Assembly: GCF_016801025.1 (NCBI RefSeq)
Contig: NZ_CP068983.1
Span: 3,588,501-3,652,500, forward strand
Length of the DNA stretch: 64,000 bases
Source of the DNA: Paradevosia shaoguanensis
GTDB taxonomy: Bacteria > Pseudomonadota > Alphaproteobacteria > Rhizobiales > Devosiaceae
Reading direction: 5' to 3'
In this document: piece by piece, positions 8,523-16,779 of the stretch
How positions within the stretch are numbered: the first letter of the stretch is position 1
Layout of the letters: each line of letters starts with the position of its first letter
Notes under the pieces: model-generated
The model's database searches: none
Seen by the model: only the letters and a program-made list of their open reading frames with translations
Told to the model about the DNA's origin: nothing
Translations under genes and position numbers: made by a program

Positions 8523-8593
8523 GCCGCTTTGCGTCTTGCTCGCGATTGCGCTACCAGCCTTGAGGAGCGCATCTGGCACACGCGAGAACACCG

Positions 8594-9133
8594 ATGAAAC
8601 TCACCTGGTTCGGCGGAACCACCATTCGCATCTATATTGGCGGGCAGATTTTCGTGGTCGATCCGCAATTGGCGCCGGACGATATCGATCGAGCCGAGCT
8701 GGTTTCCGGGGCCGATCGGGTGTTGCGCCTGGCTGGGGCGGATGAGGCGCTGGCAGAGCTCGATCCTGCTGAATGGCGGCCGCGGCGGGCGCAGCGGGCA
8801 ATCGATGAGGAGCAGGCGCCGCCGCCGATCCATGCCTATCGCATCGGGGCCGGCGCGATGCTGGTCGATGCCGTTGGCGAGCCGCCGCTGGTGCTGCTGA
8901 GCGACCAGGCGCCAAGTTTCGGACGCTGGGCGGATGGCGCAGTGGTGGTGCTGTTCGGGGTGGGCGAAGCGATGAGTGCGCTGGCCGAAGGCCTGTTCGT
9001 TGCGGCGCGGCCGCGCCTGGTGGCGCTGGCAGGCGACGAGGTCGCGATCGATTTCGCGGTGGCGGCGCTGCGGGAAAACCTCAATGGTGCCGGGCTCGTT
9101 TCGCTTGAAAAGGGCCTCGCATTGGAAGTTTGA
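8594..9133 (+). CDS. Degenerate metallo-beta-lactamase-like protein
   Basis: 179-aa cytosolic protein. It opens [24 protein letters not shown], which resembles the first beta-hairpin of UlaG-type metallo-beta-lactamase folds, where the sixth to eighth residues are normally a GHSxF-type sequence. The HxHxDH zinc motif is absent and the protein is short. The rest contains strand-like stretches ([37 protein letters not shown]). I infer an inactive or repurposed member. It precedes gatC by 91 nt on the same strand and may be cotranscribed. Function unknown. Confidence 0.55.
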   Translation: MKLTWFGGTTIRIYIGGQIFVVDPQLAPDDIDRAELVSGADRVLRLAGADEALAELDPAEWRPRRAQRAIDEEQAPPPIHAYRIGAGAMLVDAVGEPPLVLLSDQAPSFGRWADGAVVVLFGVGEAMSALAEGLFVAARPRLVALAGDEVAIDFAVAALRENLNGAGLVSLEKGLALEV

Positions 9134-9224
9134 TGGCTGCCATCAGCCAAATTCGTTGTCATTATGCAAATCTCGTTGCTACAAGCGCAGCGAAACACCC
9201 ATTCCTGGTTTTGAGGAGCTCTGC

Positions 9225-9512
9225 ATGTCGGTCGATGCCGCAACCGTGAAACGAATCGGACGCCTGGCGCGTATCCGGATCGAAGAGAACGAGGTTGCCG
9301 CCTACCAGCAGGAACTCAACGCGATCCTTGGCTTTGTCGAGCAACTCAACGAAGTCGACGTCACAGGCGTCGAGCCGATGACCTCGGTCACGCCGATGGC
9401 CCTGCGCCGTCGCGTCGACAAGGTCACCGATGGCGGCTACCCCGAGAAGGTGGTCTCCAACGCGCCGCTCTCTGAAGACAACTTCTTCATGGTCCCCAAG
9501 GTGGTGGAGTAA
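9225..9512 (+). CDS. gatC: Asp/Glu-tRNA amidotransferase subunit C
   Basis: Small scaffold subunit of GatCAB, which converts Asp-tRNA(Asn) and Glu-tRNA(Gln) to the amide forms. 95 aa from ATG 9225, with GAGGAG at 9212-9217. Typical features are [19 protein letters not shown], the [11 protein letters not shown] helix, VEPMTSV and the C-terminal [12 protein letters not shown] longer reading from 8976 is a shadow across the preceding gene. gatA follows after two intervening genes. Confidence 0.95.
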   Translation: MSVDAATVKRIGRLARIRIEENEVAAYQQELNAILGFVEQLNEVDVTGVEPMTSVTPMALRRRVDKVTDGGYPEKVVSNAPLSEDNFFMVPKVVE

Positions 9513-9517
9513 AATCG

Positions 9518-10000
9518 ATGGCGGTTACGATCGCCATTGAAACTCCGCTTCAGGACGATGTCCGCACCCTGGTCGCGGCGCTCAATGAGCACCTGCTGCC
9601 GCTTTCGCCCGTCGAGTTCCAGTTCAAGATGACCGTCGAGCAGATGGCGGGCGCGGATACCGATGTATTCGTCGCTCGCAACGAGGCGGGCAGGGCGGTG
9701 GGCATCGGCGCGCTCAAGGTGCTTTCGCCCACGAGCGGCGAGGTCAAGCGCATGTACACTCTGCCCGAAGTGCGCGGCCTGCGCGTCGGCTCAGCGCTTC
9801 TCATGGCCATCGAGGATCTGGCGCGCTCGCGCGGGCTTACCGAATTGCTGCTGGAGACCGGCGTCGGCGAAGGCTTTGCGGGTGCTCATCGCCTCTATCT
9901 GCGCGGCGGCTTTGCACCGCGCGGTGCATTCCTGGATTATCCCGATAGCGGCCATTCGGCTTTCTTCGAGAAGCATCTGGGCAGCCAGGCCGCAGCCTGA
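9518..10000 (+). CDS. GNAT-family N-acetyltransferase
   Basis: 160-aa acetyltransferase fold. The acetyl-CoA site is visible as VKRMYTLPEVRGLRVGSALL (about 73-92), matching the Q/RxxGxG/A pyrophosphate loop (RGLRVGSALL), followed by ELLLETGVG and the C-terminal LYLRGGFAPRGAF typical of YhdJ/PA4866-like members. It starts 5 nt after gatC stops, with GGTGGTGGAG as ribosome-binding site, so it is in the gatC operon. Substrate unknown. Confidence 0.85.
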   Translation: MAVTIAIETPLQDDVRTLVAALNEHLLPLSPVEFQFKMTVEQMAGADTDVFVARNEAGRAVGIGALKVLSPTSGEVKRMYTLPEVRGLRVGSALLMAIEDLARSRGLTELLLETGVGEGFAGAHRLYLRGGFAPRGAFLDYPDSGHSAFFEKHLGSQAAA

Positions 10001-10017
10001 CCGGGGAGGGATTTGCC

Positions 10018-10494
10018 ATGCGTATGACGTTGAGCAGTGCGTTCGTCCTTGTGCTGGTCGCCTCCGCCGTGGCGCAGGAGCCCGGTCCGATCGACCGCTC
10101 CAAGCTCTATGTGAGCAAGCCCGAAGCCTGTGAAGCGCTGCAGTCCAAGGGCGTGGATGCCTTCAACGACCTCGACTTCACCACCCTGTCGTTTACCGAC
10201 GGCATCCAGGGCATGGAGTTCCACTGCGGCTTTTTTGACGTTAAGAGCAAAGCCAATACCAGCGCCGTGCTGGTCGAGGCCATTTGCGAAGAGCCGGGTT
10301 TCATGTATCCCGATCTGATTGCCATCGGACCGTGGGACGACAAGACCATCCAGGTCATCTCGTCCTATGACCTGCAGAGCGCCGCGATGGCCGAGGCGAG
10401 CGGCGAAGCCATTGACGATAGCGAGAACCAGGGCCAACCCCTTGGTGTCGCGCTTTATACCCGTTGCGATTCCCTAAGCGAGTTACCCCGTTGA
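10018..10494 (+). CDS. Secreted or periplasmic protein of unknown function
   Basis: 158 aa. The N-terminus [20 protein letters not shown] is a Sec signal peptide with likely cleavage after AVA. The mature part has four cysteines (in PEACEAL, FHCGFF, AICEEP and YTRCDS), which may form disulfides in the periplasm, and a central [14 protein letters not shown] strand region. No family recognised. GGGGAGGG lies 10 nt upstream. Its stop TGA overlaps the TTG start of gatA by 4 nt, so gatA translation is coupled to it, an unusual partner for a translation gene. Confidence 0.7.
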   Translation: MRMTLSSAFVLVLVASAVAQEPGPIDRSKLYVSKPEACEALQSKGVDAFNDLDFTTLSFTDGIQGMEFHCGFFDVKSKANTSAVLVEAICEEPGFMYPDLIAIGPWDDKTIQVISSYDLQSAAMAEASGEAIDDSENQGQPLGVALYTRCDSLSELPR

Positions 10495-11975
10495 CCGATC
10501 TGACCAAGCTCACCCTCGCCGCCGCCCGCAAGGGCCTCAAGGCGAAGGAATTCACTTCGCTGGAACTGACCGAGGCCTATCTCAAGGCCATCGACGAGGC
10601 TAACCCCAAGCTCAATGCCTATGTCGCCGTCACCGCCGACCAGGCCCGCCGGATGGCACTGGCCAGCGACGAGAAGCTGGCCAAGGGCGAGGCCGGCTCG
10701 CTTGAAGGCCTGCCGCTCGGCATCAAGGACCTGTTCGCGACCAAGGGCGTCCATACGCAGGCAGCCAGCCACATCCTCGACAGCTTCAAGCCCGAATACG
10801 AATCCACCGTGACCAGCAATCTCTGGCGCGATGGCGCCGTGATGCTGGGCAAGCTCAACATGGACGAGTTCGCGATGGGCTCCTCCAACGAGACCTCCTA
10901 TTACGGCGCGGTCATCAATCCGTGGCGGGCGGAGAATTCCAACCTCGATCTCGTTCCGGGCGGTTCGTCCGGCGGCTCGGCGGCTGCGGTTTCGGCCTGG
11001 CTCTGCGCCGGCGCGACGGCTACCGATACCGGCGGCTCCATTCGCCAGCCGGCCGCGTTCACCGGAACTGTCGGTATCAAGCCGACCTATGGCCGTTGCT
11101 CGCGCTGGGGCACGGTGGCGTTCGCCTCCTCGCTGGACCAGGCCGGCCCGATCGCCCGTACCGTGGAAGACAGCGCGCTGATGCTGCAGTCCATGTCCGG
11201 ATTCGATCCCAAGGATTCGACCAGCGTCGAGATGGCGGTTCCCGATTTCGCCGCGGCGGTCGAGCGGGGCGTCAAGGGCCTCGTCATCGGCGTGCCGCGC
11301 GAATATCGCATGGACGGGATGCCCGAGGAGATCGAGAAGCTCTGGCGGCAGGGCCTCGAATGGCTCAAGGCCGAGGGCGCGACCGTCAAGGACATCTCCC
11401 TGCCGCACACCAAGTACGCGCTGCCGGCCTATTATATCGTCGCCCCGGCCGAAGCGTCCTCGAACCTGGCGCGCTATGACGGCGTCAAGTACGGCCTGCG
11501 CGAGACCGGCAAGGACATCACCGATCTCTATGAACTGAGCCGCGCCGCCGGCTTCGGCCGCGAGGTCAAGCGCCGCGTCATGATCGGCACCTATGTGCTT
11601 TCGGCTGGCTATTACGATGCTTATTACGTGCAGGCCCAGAAGGTCCGCACGCTGATCAAGCGCGATTTCGAGCTCGCCTTCCAGTCGGGTGTGGATGCGA
11701 TCCTTACCCCGGCAACGCCTTCGGCCGCGTTCGGCATTGGCGACGAGGACATGAAGGCCGATCCGGTCAAGATGTACCTCAACGACGTCTTCACCGTGAC
11801 CGTCAACATGGCGGGCCTTCCGGGCATTGCCGTGCCGGCGGGCAAGGATGGCAAGGGGCTGCCGCTGGGTCTCCAGCTCATCGGCAAGCCGTTCGACGAA
11901 GAGACGCTTTTCGCGGCCGGCCGCGTGATCGAGCGGAGCGCGGCGATGGACTTTTCGCCGAAGCGCTGGTGGTGA
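10491..11975 (+). CDS. gatA: Asp/Glu-tRNA amidotransferase subunit A
   Basis: Amidase subunit that releases ammonia from glutamine. I choose TTG at 10491 (494 aa) because it overlaps the preceding stop as TTGA and gives the family-typical start [15 protein letters not shown]; the TTG at 10464 would add nine unlike residues. The amidase-signature triad is Lys79 (PLGIKDLF), cis-Ser159 ([10 protein letters not shown]) and nucleophile Ser183 (DTGGSIRQP). Length is normal. Its stop overlaps the next gene by 4 nt. gatB lies 3.3 kb downstream on the same strand. Confidence 0.95.
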   Translation: MTDLTKLTLAAARKGLKAKEFTSLELTEAYLKAIDEANPKLNAYVAVTADQARRMALASDEKLAKGEAGSLEGLPLGIKDLFATKGVHTQAASHILDSFKPEYESTVTSNLWRDGAVMLGKLNMDEFAMGSSNETSYYGAVINPWRAENSNLDLVPGGSSGGSAAAVSAWLCAGATATDTGGSIRQPAAFTGTVGIKPTYGRCSRWGTVAFASSLDQAGPIARTVEDSALMLQSMSGFDPKDSTSVEMAVPDFAAAVERGVKGLVIGVPREYRMDGMPEEIEKLWRQGLEWLKAEGATVKDISLPHTKYALPAYYIVAPAEASSNLARYDGVKYGLRETGKDITDLYELSRAAGFGREVKRRVMIGTYVLSAGYYDAYYVQAQKVRTLIKRDFELAFQSGVDAILTPATPSAAFGIGDEDMKADPVKMYLNDVFTVTVNMAGLPGIAVPAGKDGKGLPLGLQLIGKPFDEETLFAAGRVIERSAAMDFSPKRWW

Positions 11976-12736
11976 CCGCGCTCGACCAGGAGGCGTTCGA
12001 GGCGGCTTTGCGGGCGGGAACGCCCGTCGAAAACGCCGATCTCTCCGATATCGACTGGACCGACCTGCCGGATGGCAGGTTGGTCGTTCGCCATTCGACG
12101 ATCCGTAACGCCGTCATCGATGATGCACCACTCGAGGGCGCGGTGTTCGAGCATTGCACGTTCCTGCGCTGCTCGTTCCCGGTCAGCCGGCTCAGCCAGG
12201 CGCGCTTCATCCAGTGCAGCTTCTACGATCCGGATGGGCGGCAGGGATGTACCTTCTCGGGTACGGAGCTCGACCACGCCACCTTCGATCACTGCAACCT
12301 GACGATGAGCCGGTTCCCGCGGGCGGACCTGCATGCGGCGAGTTTCATCGCCTGCAAGGCGCCCGGTTCGGATTTCGAGGATGCCGATTTCTCGCGCCGG
12401 GTAGGGCGGAACAGCGTTGCGCTGGTGACATTCAGCGAATGCATCCTCGACATGGCTTCGTTCCGCGGCGCCATGCTCGATCAGTGCAACCTCGAAGGCT
12501 CCAGCCTCACCCAGGCCGATTTCACGCGGGCGAGCCTCAAGGAGGCAAACCTGCAGCGCGCCGACCTTTCCGAGGCCATTGTGCAGGGCGCCGAGTTCGA
12601 GCGGGCCGATCTGCGCGAGGCGAATCTGACCGGTTTCAAGCTGCTCGACCTCAAGTCGCGCAGCGGCATCAAGCTGAGCGAATCCAGCCTGAAGGGCCTC
12701 ATGGCGCCGCTGGGTATCCGGGTCTTCCCGGGTTAG
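11972..12736 (+). CDS. Pentapeptide-repeat protein
   Basis: 254 aa from GTG 11972, overlapping the gatA stop as GTGA; a GTG one codon earlier is also possible. From about residue 80 onward A(D/N)LxX-type units recur: [43 protein letters not shown], then a regular run [20 protein letters not shown] through [16 protein letters not shown]. These build a right-handed quadrilateral beta-helix. Some such proteins mimic DNA and protect gyrase (Qnr, MfpA), but most have unknown roles, and nothing here proves gyrase binding. No signal peptide. Translational coupling to gatA is notable. Confidence 0.85.
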   Translation: MTALDQEAFEAALRAGTPVENADLSDIDWTDLPDGRLVVRHSTIRNAVIDDAPLEGAVFEHCTFLRCSFPVSRLSQARFIQCSFYDPDGRQGCTFSGTELDHATFDHCNLTMSRFPRADLHAASFIACKAPGSDFEDADFSRRVGRNSVALVTFSECILDMASFRGAMLDQCNLEGSSLTQADFTRASLKEANLQRADLSEAIVQGAEFERADLREANLTGFKLLDLKSRSGIKLSESSLKGLMAPLGIRVFPG

Positions 12737-12850
12737 CGGCAGCTTCCATCCTTGATTGACGGACGTTAGCGGTCTATCTGCCAGAACATGACGAGAAGTG
12801 GCCTAAGGCTGGCATGGCGCGGCGAGCCAGCGAACTACAGGGTGAATTCC

Positions 12851-13168
12851 ATGCACGACGTGTTCACGACACTCGATTGGTCAGAACCGCCGAAAACCCT
12901 CAGCCAGCCGCAGAAGGCTCTGTGGTGGCTCAAGAAGGGTGGCCTGCGCGTGGGCCCGGAATGGGAACGCGCCCATCAGATCCTTGCTGTCGGCGAAGGC
13001 GTCCAGGCCTTTGACTGGGTGCATGCGCTCGCCCATTGGATCGAGGCCGACATGGGTAATGCCGATTATTGGTATCGTCGCGCCGGCAAGAAGCGCGCAG
13101 CTGCCAGCGTTGCTGCCGAGTGGGAGCACATCGCCAAGGCGCTGACGGAAACGACTGTCAGTCACTGA
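12851..13168 (+). CDS. Conserved hypothetical protein, 105 aa
   Basis: ATG 12851 is chosen over a longer reading from 12788 because the extra residues look like leader sequence. The protein starts MHDVFTTLDWSEPP and is rich in tryptophan: QKALWWLKKGGLRVGPEWERAHQI, FDWVHALAHWIEADMGNADYWYRRAG. The last part (about 55-105) is helical and resembles short uncharacterised alphaproteobacterial proteins. Soluble, no known domain. It stands alone after the pentapeptide gene and faces yjhX, with a hairpin between them. Confidence 0.75.
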   Translation: MHDVFTTLDWSEPPKTLSQPQKALWWLKKGGLRVGPEWERAHQILAVGEGVQAFDWVHALAHWIEADMGNADYWYRRAGKKRAAASVAAEWEHIAKALTETTVSH

Positions 13169-13179
13169 TCTTTCGCTTC

Positions 13180-13210
13180 GCGCACCTCCCGGCGATGCCG
13201 GGAAGTGCGC
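13180..13210. terminator. Stem-loop between convergent genes
   Basis: GCGCAC-CT-CCCGGC-gat-GCCGGG-AA-GTGCGC: two helices of 6 bp stacked across a 2x2 internal loop. It lies between the stops of the 105-aa gene (plus) and yjhX (minus), so it can act in both directions. It lacks a long T-run. Confidence 0.6.
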
Positions 13211-13223
13211 AAGCTGAGCCGTG

Positions 13224-13481
13224 CTAGCGGTTATCGGCCCGAGCCCGCACCAGTTCCAGCCCACGCCGGGTGATGCGGTAGGGTTGGCCATTGCTCGAAG
13301 CTATGGCGTCCTTGGCCTTGAGCCGCTTGAACAATGCCAGGTTGCATTGCGTCATCAGCCAGCCTTCACGGTTGAAGCATTCAACCTCGATGATGGCGCC
13401 TTTTTCGTTCTTGATAGGATTGATCTTGCCGCCCTGGGCAAGAGCGTGCAGCACGCGCTGCTCGGCTTTCGAAACGTTCAT
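13224..13481 (-). CDS. yjhX: YjhX (UPF0386) family toxin, topoisomerase I inhibitor-like
   Basis: 85 aa from ATG 13481; the longer reading from 13544 adds 21 residues absent from the family. The sequence MNVSKAEQRVLHALAQGG, the middle GWLMTQCNLALFKRLKAK and the C-terminal PYRITRRGLELVRAR match UPF0386 closely. In E. coli YjhX is reported as a toxin (TopAI) that inhibits topoisomerase I and is neutralised by YjhQ, a GNAT protein encoded next to it. Here no GNAT gene is adjacent; the nearest are at 14661 and 9518. topA itself is in this window. The role in this organism is inferred only by family. Confidence 0.88.
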   Translation of the reverse strand: MNVSKAEQRVLHALAQGGKINPIKNEKGAIIEVECFNREGWLMTQCNLALFKRLKAKDAIASSNGQPYRITRRGLELVRARADNR

Positions 13482-13575
13482 TGGGAGATGAAACCCGTAG
13501 ATCCCGCGGCATGGCCGCGACAAAACACGAGCGCCCGACAGCACATCGCATGGCGGGCACCTGGCTTGTGGATCT

Positions 13576-13599
13576 GCCCCGTTCGTCGTGGAACGGGGC
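13576..13599. other. Hairpin upstream of yjhX
   Basis: GCCCCGTTC (13576-13584) and GAACGGGGC (13591-13599) form a perfect 9-bp stem with a 6-nt loop, about 100 nt upstream of the yjhX start. It could be a terminator or an operator; no T-run is present. Confidence 0.4.
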
Positions 13600-13648
13600 C
13601 TTAGACGGTTTCAAAGCGAGTAGACATATCCCGCACTTAATGAAATTC

Positions 13649-13678
13649 GGCGCGCAACGCCAGAGGGTCGCGCGCCGA
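13649..13678 (-). terminator. Probable terminator of the cytochrome c gene
   Basis: On the minus strand CGGCGCGC, a 14-nt loop, then GCGCGCCG followed by AATTTCATT. It starts about 30 nt beyond the cytochrome stop. The stem is 8 bp and GC-rich; the T-rich tail is weak. Confidence 0.55.
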
Positions 13679-13709
13679 CATGGATCGGGTGTGGCGTCAG
13701 CGCCTCACC

Positions 13710-14183
13710 TTATTTGGGCATCATCGGCGGAGCGAAGACCAGATAGGGGGTCTTGGGCGTCTGGCCCGGCGGCAGGCGCTCGGGCGCTGGATCACCCGGC
13801 TCGCCCAGCGATTTGATGTACTGGTAGAGCGAGCGGCTTTCCGCTTCGTGGAAGGCATGCAGATTGAACCAGGGCATGGGCGGGCCCGCCTGGAACGTCT
13901 TGAGATACTGCACCCATTCGTCCTCGGACTGCTTGGCGACCACCAGGCGCAGGTTGACGGCGTAGTTGGTGCCCCATGGGCCGTTATAGCCCACGGGATT
14001 GCCCTTCAGGGCCGTGGCAGGATCGATCTTGCCATTGCTTTCGGAATAACCGGCCGAGTGGCAATCGTGGCACCCGCCGATGATGGAGATGCGCTCCCCG
14101 TTTGCGACCGAGACCTCTGCGTCCTGCGCAATGGCTCCCGTTGAGATCGTGGCCGCGGCGATTATCAAGGCTGTTCTGAACAT
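13710..14183 (-). CDS. Periplasmic c-type cytochrome, single haem
   Basis: 157 aa. The N-terminus MFRTALIIAAATISTGAIA is a signal peptide with cleavage near AIA-QD. The haem site is Cys38-His-Asp-Cys41-His42 (GGCHDCHSAGYSE), and the likely axial methionine lies in AGPPMPWFN about 70 residues later. The C-terminal stretch ESRSLYQYIKSLGEPG is the usual last cytochrome helix. It resembles the cytochrome subunits that accept electrons from periplasmic dehydrogenases, but no dehydrogenase is adjacent. Upstream GGGGAAG provides a ribosome-binding site. Its redox partner is unknown. Confidence 0.88.
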   Translation of the reverse strand: MFRTALIIAAATISTGAIAQDAEVSVANGERISIIGGCHDCHSAGYSESNGKIDPATALKGNPVGYNGPWGTNYAVNLRLVVAKQSEDEWVQYLKTFQAGPPMPWFNLHAFHEAESRSLYQYIKSLGEPGDPAPERLPPGQTPKTPYLVFAPPMMPK

Positions 14184-14344
14184 AGTTCATCTTCCCCAAA
14201 CCCGCCCCTCGCGGGCGACGCATTTTCGCATATCCAAAGGGCGCGGCAAGTTGCTCCTTTGAGGGAGGGGCGGTTGAAATCGTCGGCCTGACGGTGCAAA
14301 CCAGCAGGGAGATTTTTTCTGTACTTATTCGAAGAGCCTGCCTC

Positions 14345-14656
14345 GTGACCTCCAAGAAGCCAGCCGATTGCGAAACCAAGGAAGATGTCCGTGTGGAGAT
14401 CGACCGTATCGACCAGGCGCTGATCGCGCTTTTCGCCGAACGCCATCGCTATGTGACGCGCATGGCGCAGATCAAGACAGATCCACACGAGGCCTATGAT
14501 CCGGTCAGGATCGAGGCGGTGATCGGCCGCGTGCGCAGCCGCGCCGAGGGCCTCGATCTCGATGAAGACCAGGCCGAATTGATCTGGCGGACGCTTATCG
14601 ACTGGAATGTAAACTACGAAAAGGGCATTATCGTCGCTCGCCGCCGCGCGGAGTAA
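14345..14656 (+). CDS. Chorismate mutase, AroQ type
   Basis: Rearranges chorismate to prephenate for Phe and Tyr synthesis. I favour GTG 14345 (103 aa, starting TSKKPADCETKED) over GTG 14294, as the 17 extra residues are unlike the family. Helix 1 carries VRVEIDRIDQALIALFAERHRYV with the conserved Arg and Asp, followed by RMAQIK (active-site Lys) and the C-terminal ELIWRTLIDWNVNYE. Pericyclic-enzyme residues expected of AroQ are broadly present. Small stand-alone form, not fused to prephenate dehydratase. Followed after 4 nt by a GNAT gene. Confidence 0.85.
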   Translation: MTSKKPADCETKEDVRVEIDRIDQALIALFAERHRYVTRMAQIKTDPHEAYDPVRIEAVIGRVRSRAEGLDLDEDQAELIWRTLIDWNVNYEKGIIVARRRAE

Positions 14657-14660
14657 TGCC

Positions 14661-15176
14661 ATGACCAGCGCCGTTTCGATCCGGAAAGCCGAACCAGACG
14701 ATGCACGGCGCCTGGCTAATATTGGCTACGTGGCCTGGGAAACCAGCATCCTGCCGCTCCTCCACGAAGTACCCGGAATGCGGGTGGCCGAACAACGCCG
14801 CCTGGCCGCTGCCGTGCACGAAACGCTCGATCGCATCATCGTGGCCGAGGTGGATGGCGTGCCGGTCGGCTGGTGCTCGCGGGCGAGGGGGCGGCACTAT
14901 ATTCCCTTCCTTTTCGTCGCACCCGAGTTCCAGAACCACGGCATCGGCAAGCTCCTGCTCTCGCGGATGGAAGCCATGCTCGAGCTTGAGGGGGCGGAGC
15001 GCGTCCACCTCGAAACGCCGGCCGACAATGTCCGTGCCGTGCGCTTCTACGAGCACCAGGGCTACCGCATCCTGGCGTTGCGCCCGGACGGACGCCCAGA
15101 TCACCAGCCCTTCATGAGCGTGCGGCTCGAAAAGCTGCTGCACCCCTATATGGGCCAGGTTACCGACACCGAGTAA
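14661..15176 (+). CDS. GNAT-family N-acetyltransferase
   Basis: 171 aa, coupled to the chorismate mutase gene (4-nt gap). Acetyl-CoA loop: PFLFVAPEFQNHGIGKLLL (about 85-104) with QNHGIG as the Q/RxxGxG/A motif. The C-terminal VHLETPADNVRAVRFYEHQGYRIL is the classical GNAT motif B. The N-terminus SIRKAEPDDARRLANIGY is also typical. A possible but unproven alternative role is neutralising the nearby YjhX, because YjhQ is a GNAT protein. Confidence 0.87.
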   Translation: MTSAVSIRKAEPDDARRLANIGYVAWETSILPLLHEVPGMRVAEQRRLAAAVHETLDRIIVAEVDGVPVGWCSRARGRHYIPFLFVAPEFQNHGIGKLLLSRMEAMLELEGAERVHLETPADNVRAVRFYEHQGYRILALRPDGRPDHQPFMSVRLEKLLHPYMGQVTDTE

Positions 15177-15243
15177 GCCAGCGATTGCATCGCGGCGCGC
15201 CTGCCACTATGCGTAGGCCAGCACTGATTTGTAGGTTTGTCCT

Positions 15244-16725
15244 TTGACCATCATCGACACGCGCACCCCGAACCCGAAGTACTTCATCCAGGGCTCGACC
15301 GGCGATTGGGAAATCGTCATCGGCATGGAAGTGCACGCGCAGGTAACGTCCGAGAGCAAGCTGTTTTCCGGCTCCTCGACCGAGTTCGGGCGCCCGCCCA
15401 ATTCCAATGTGAGCTTTGTGGATGCGGCCATGCCAGGCATGCTGCCCGTCATCAACGACGAGTGCGTGCGCCAGGCGGTGCGGACTGGTCTGGGCCTCAA
15501 GGCCAAGATCAACAAGCGCTCGATCTTCGATCGCAAGAACTACTTCTATCCGGACCTGCCGCAGGGCTACCAGATCAGCCAGTTCAAGGACCCGATCGTG
15601 GGCGAGGGCAAGATCGCGCTCGATATGGGCGCCGACGGCCAGATCGAGATCGGCATCGAGCGCCTGCACCTTGAGCAGGATGCTGGCAAGTCGATCCACG
15701 ATCAGCATCCGAGCATTACCTTCGTCGATCTCAACCGTTCCGGCGTGGCGCTGATGGAAATCGTCAGCAAGCCCGACCTGCGCTCGTCCGACGAAGCCAA
15801 GGCGTACCTGTCCAAGCTGCGCGCCATCATGCGCTATCTCGGCACCTGCGACGGCAACATGGAGCAGGGCTCTTTGCGCGCCGACATCAACGTGTCCGTC
15901 CGTCGCCCGGGTGGCGAGTTCGGCACGCGCTGCGAGATCAAGAACGTCAACTCGATCCGCTTCGCCGGCCAGGCCATCGAATACGAAGCGCGCCGCCAGA
16001 TCGATATTCTGGAAGACGGCGGCTCGATCGACCAGGAAACGCGCCTCTTCGATCCCAAGACCGGCGAGACGCGCTCCATGCGCTCCAAGGAAGAAGCGCA
16101 TGATTACCGCTACTTCCCCGATCCGGACCTGCTGCCGCTCGAATTCGACGATGCCTTCATCGCCGACCTCGCTGCGCACCTGCCGGAGCTTCCGGACGAG
16201 AAGCAGGCGCGGTTCATCGAGGAATACGGCATTACGCCCTATGACGCGATGGTGCTGACGCTCGAGCGCGAATCCGCCGATTTCTACGAGGAAGTCGCGC
16301 GCGGTCGTGACGGCAAGCTCGCCGCGAACTGGGTCATCAACGAGTTCTTCGCCCGCCTCAACAAGGAGGGCATGGACGTGACCTCGAGCCCGGTCAGCGC
16401 CAGCCAGCTTGGCGGCATTGTCGAGCTGATCGGCAAGGGCGACATCTCGGGCAAGATCGCCAAGGACCTCTTCGAGATCGTCTGGGCCGAAGGCGGTGAT
16501 CCGGCGCAGATCGTGGAAGCCCGCGGCATGAAGCAGGTTACGGACCTGGGCGCCATCGAGAAGGTGGTCGACGATATCATCGCCGCCAATCCCGATCAGG
16601 TCGCCAAGGTGCAGGCCAAGCCGACGCTCATCGGCTGGTTCGTCGGCCAGGCCATGAAGGCCTCGGGCGGCAAGGCCAATCCGCAGGCGCTCAACGAGAT
16701 CCTCAAGCAGAAGCTTGGCCTGTAA
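15244..16725 (+). CDS. gatB: Asp/Glu-tRNA amidotransferase subunit B
   Basis: tRNA-binding kinase/amidotransferase subunit of GatCAB. 493 aa from TTG 15244 with the rhizobial-type N-terminus [16 protein letters not shown] followed by [15 protein letters not shown]. The cradle domain contains [16 protein letters not shown] and [10 protein letters not shown]; the YqeY-like C-terminal tail ends in [14 protein letters not shown]. The downstream inverted repeat suggests it ends its transcript. Its position 3.3 kb from gatA, with non-related genes between, departs from the compact gatCAB of many bacteria. Confidence 0.95.
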   Translation: MTIIDTRTPNPKYFIQGSTGDWEIVIGMEVHAQVTSESKLFSGSSTEFGRPPNSNVSFVDAAMPGMLPVINDECVRQAVRTGLGLKAKINKRSIFDRKNYFYPDLPQGYQISQFKDPIVGEGKIALDMGADGQIEIGIERLHLEQDAGKSIHDQHPSITFVDLNRSGVALMEIVSKPDLRSSDEAKAYLSKLRAIMRYLGTCDGNMEQGSLRADINVSVRRPGGEFGTRCEIKNVNSIRFAGQAIEYEARRQIDILEDGGSIDQETRLFDPKTGETRSMRSKEEAHDYRYFPDPDLLPLEFDDAFIADLAAHLPELPDEKQARFIEEYGITPYDAMVLTLERESADFYEEVARGRDGKLAANWVINEFFARLNKEGMDVTSSPVSASQLGGIVELIGKGDISGKIAKDLFEIVWAEGGDPAQIVEARGMKQVTDLGAIEKVVDDIIAANPDQVAKVQAKPTLIGWFVGQAMKASGGKANPQALNEILKQKLGL

Positions 16726-16731
16726 GATTCG

Positions 16732-16766
16732 GCTGCAGCCGGATGCCGGCTGCAGCACCTTCTTTC
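16732..16766 (+). terminator. Terminator of gatB
   Basis: GCTGCAGCCGG (16732-16742), 3-nt loop, CCGGCTGCAGC (16746-16756): an 11-bp perfect stem 7 nt after the gatB stop, followed by the moderately T-rich ACCTTCTTTCC. Confidence 0.75.
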
Positions 16767-16779
16767 CTGCGTGCCGCTC

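Noticed and set aside
15160-16758. 532-codon minus-strand frame over gatB
   Set aside because: Shadow of gatB. It has no recognisable domain and no ribosome-binding site.
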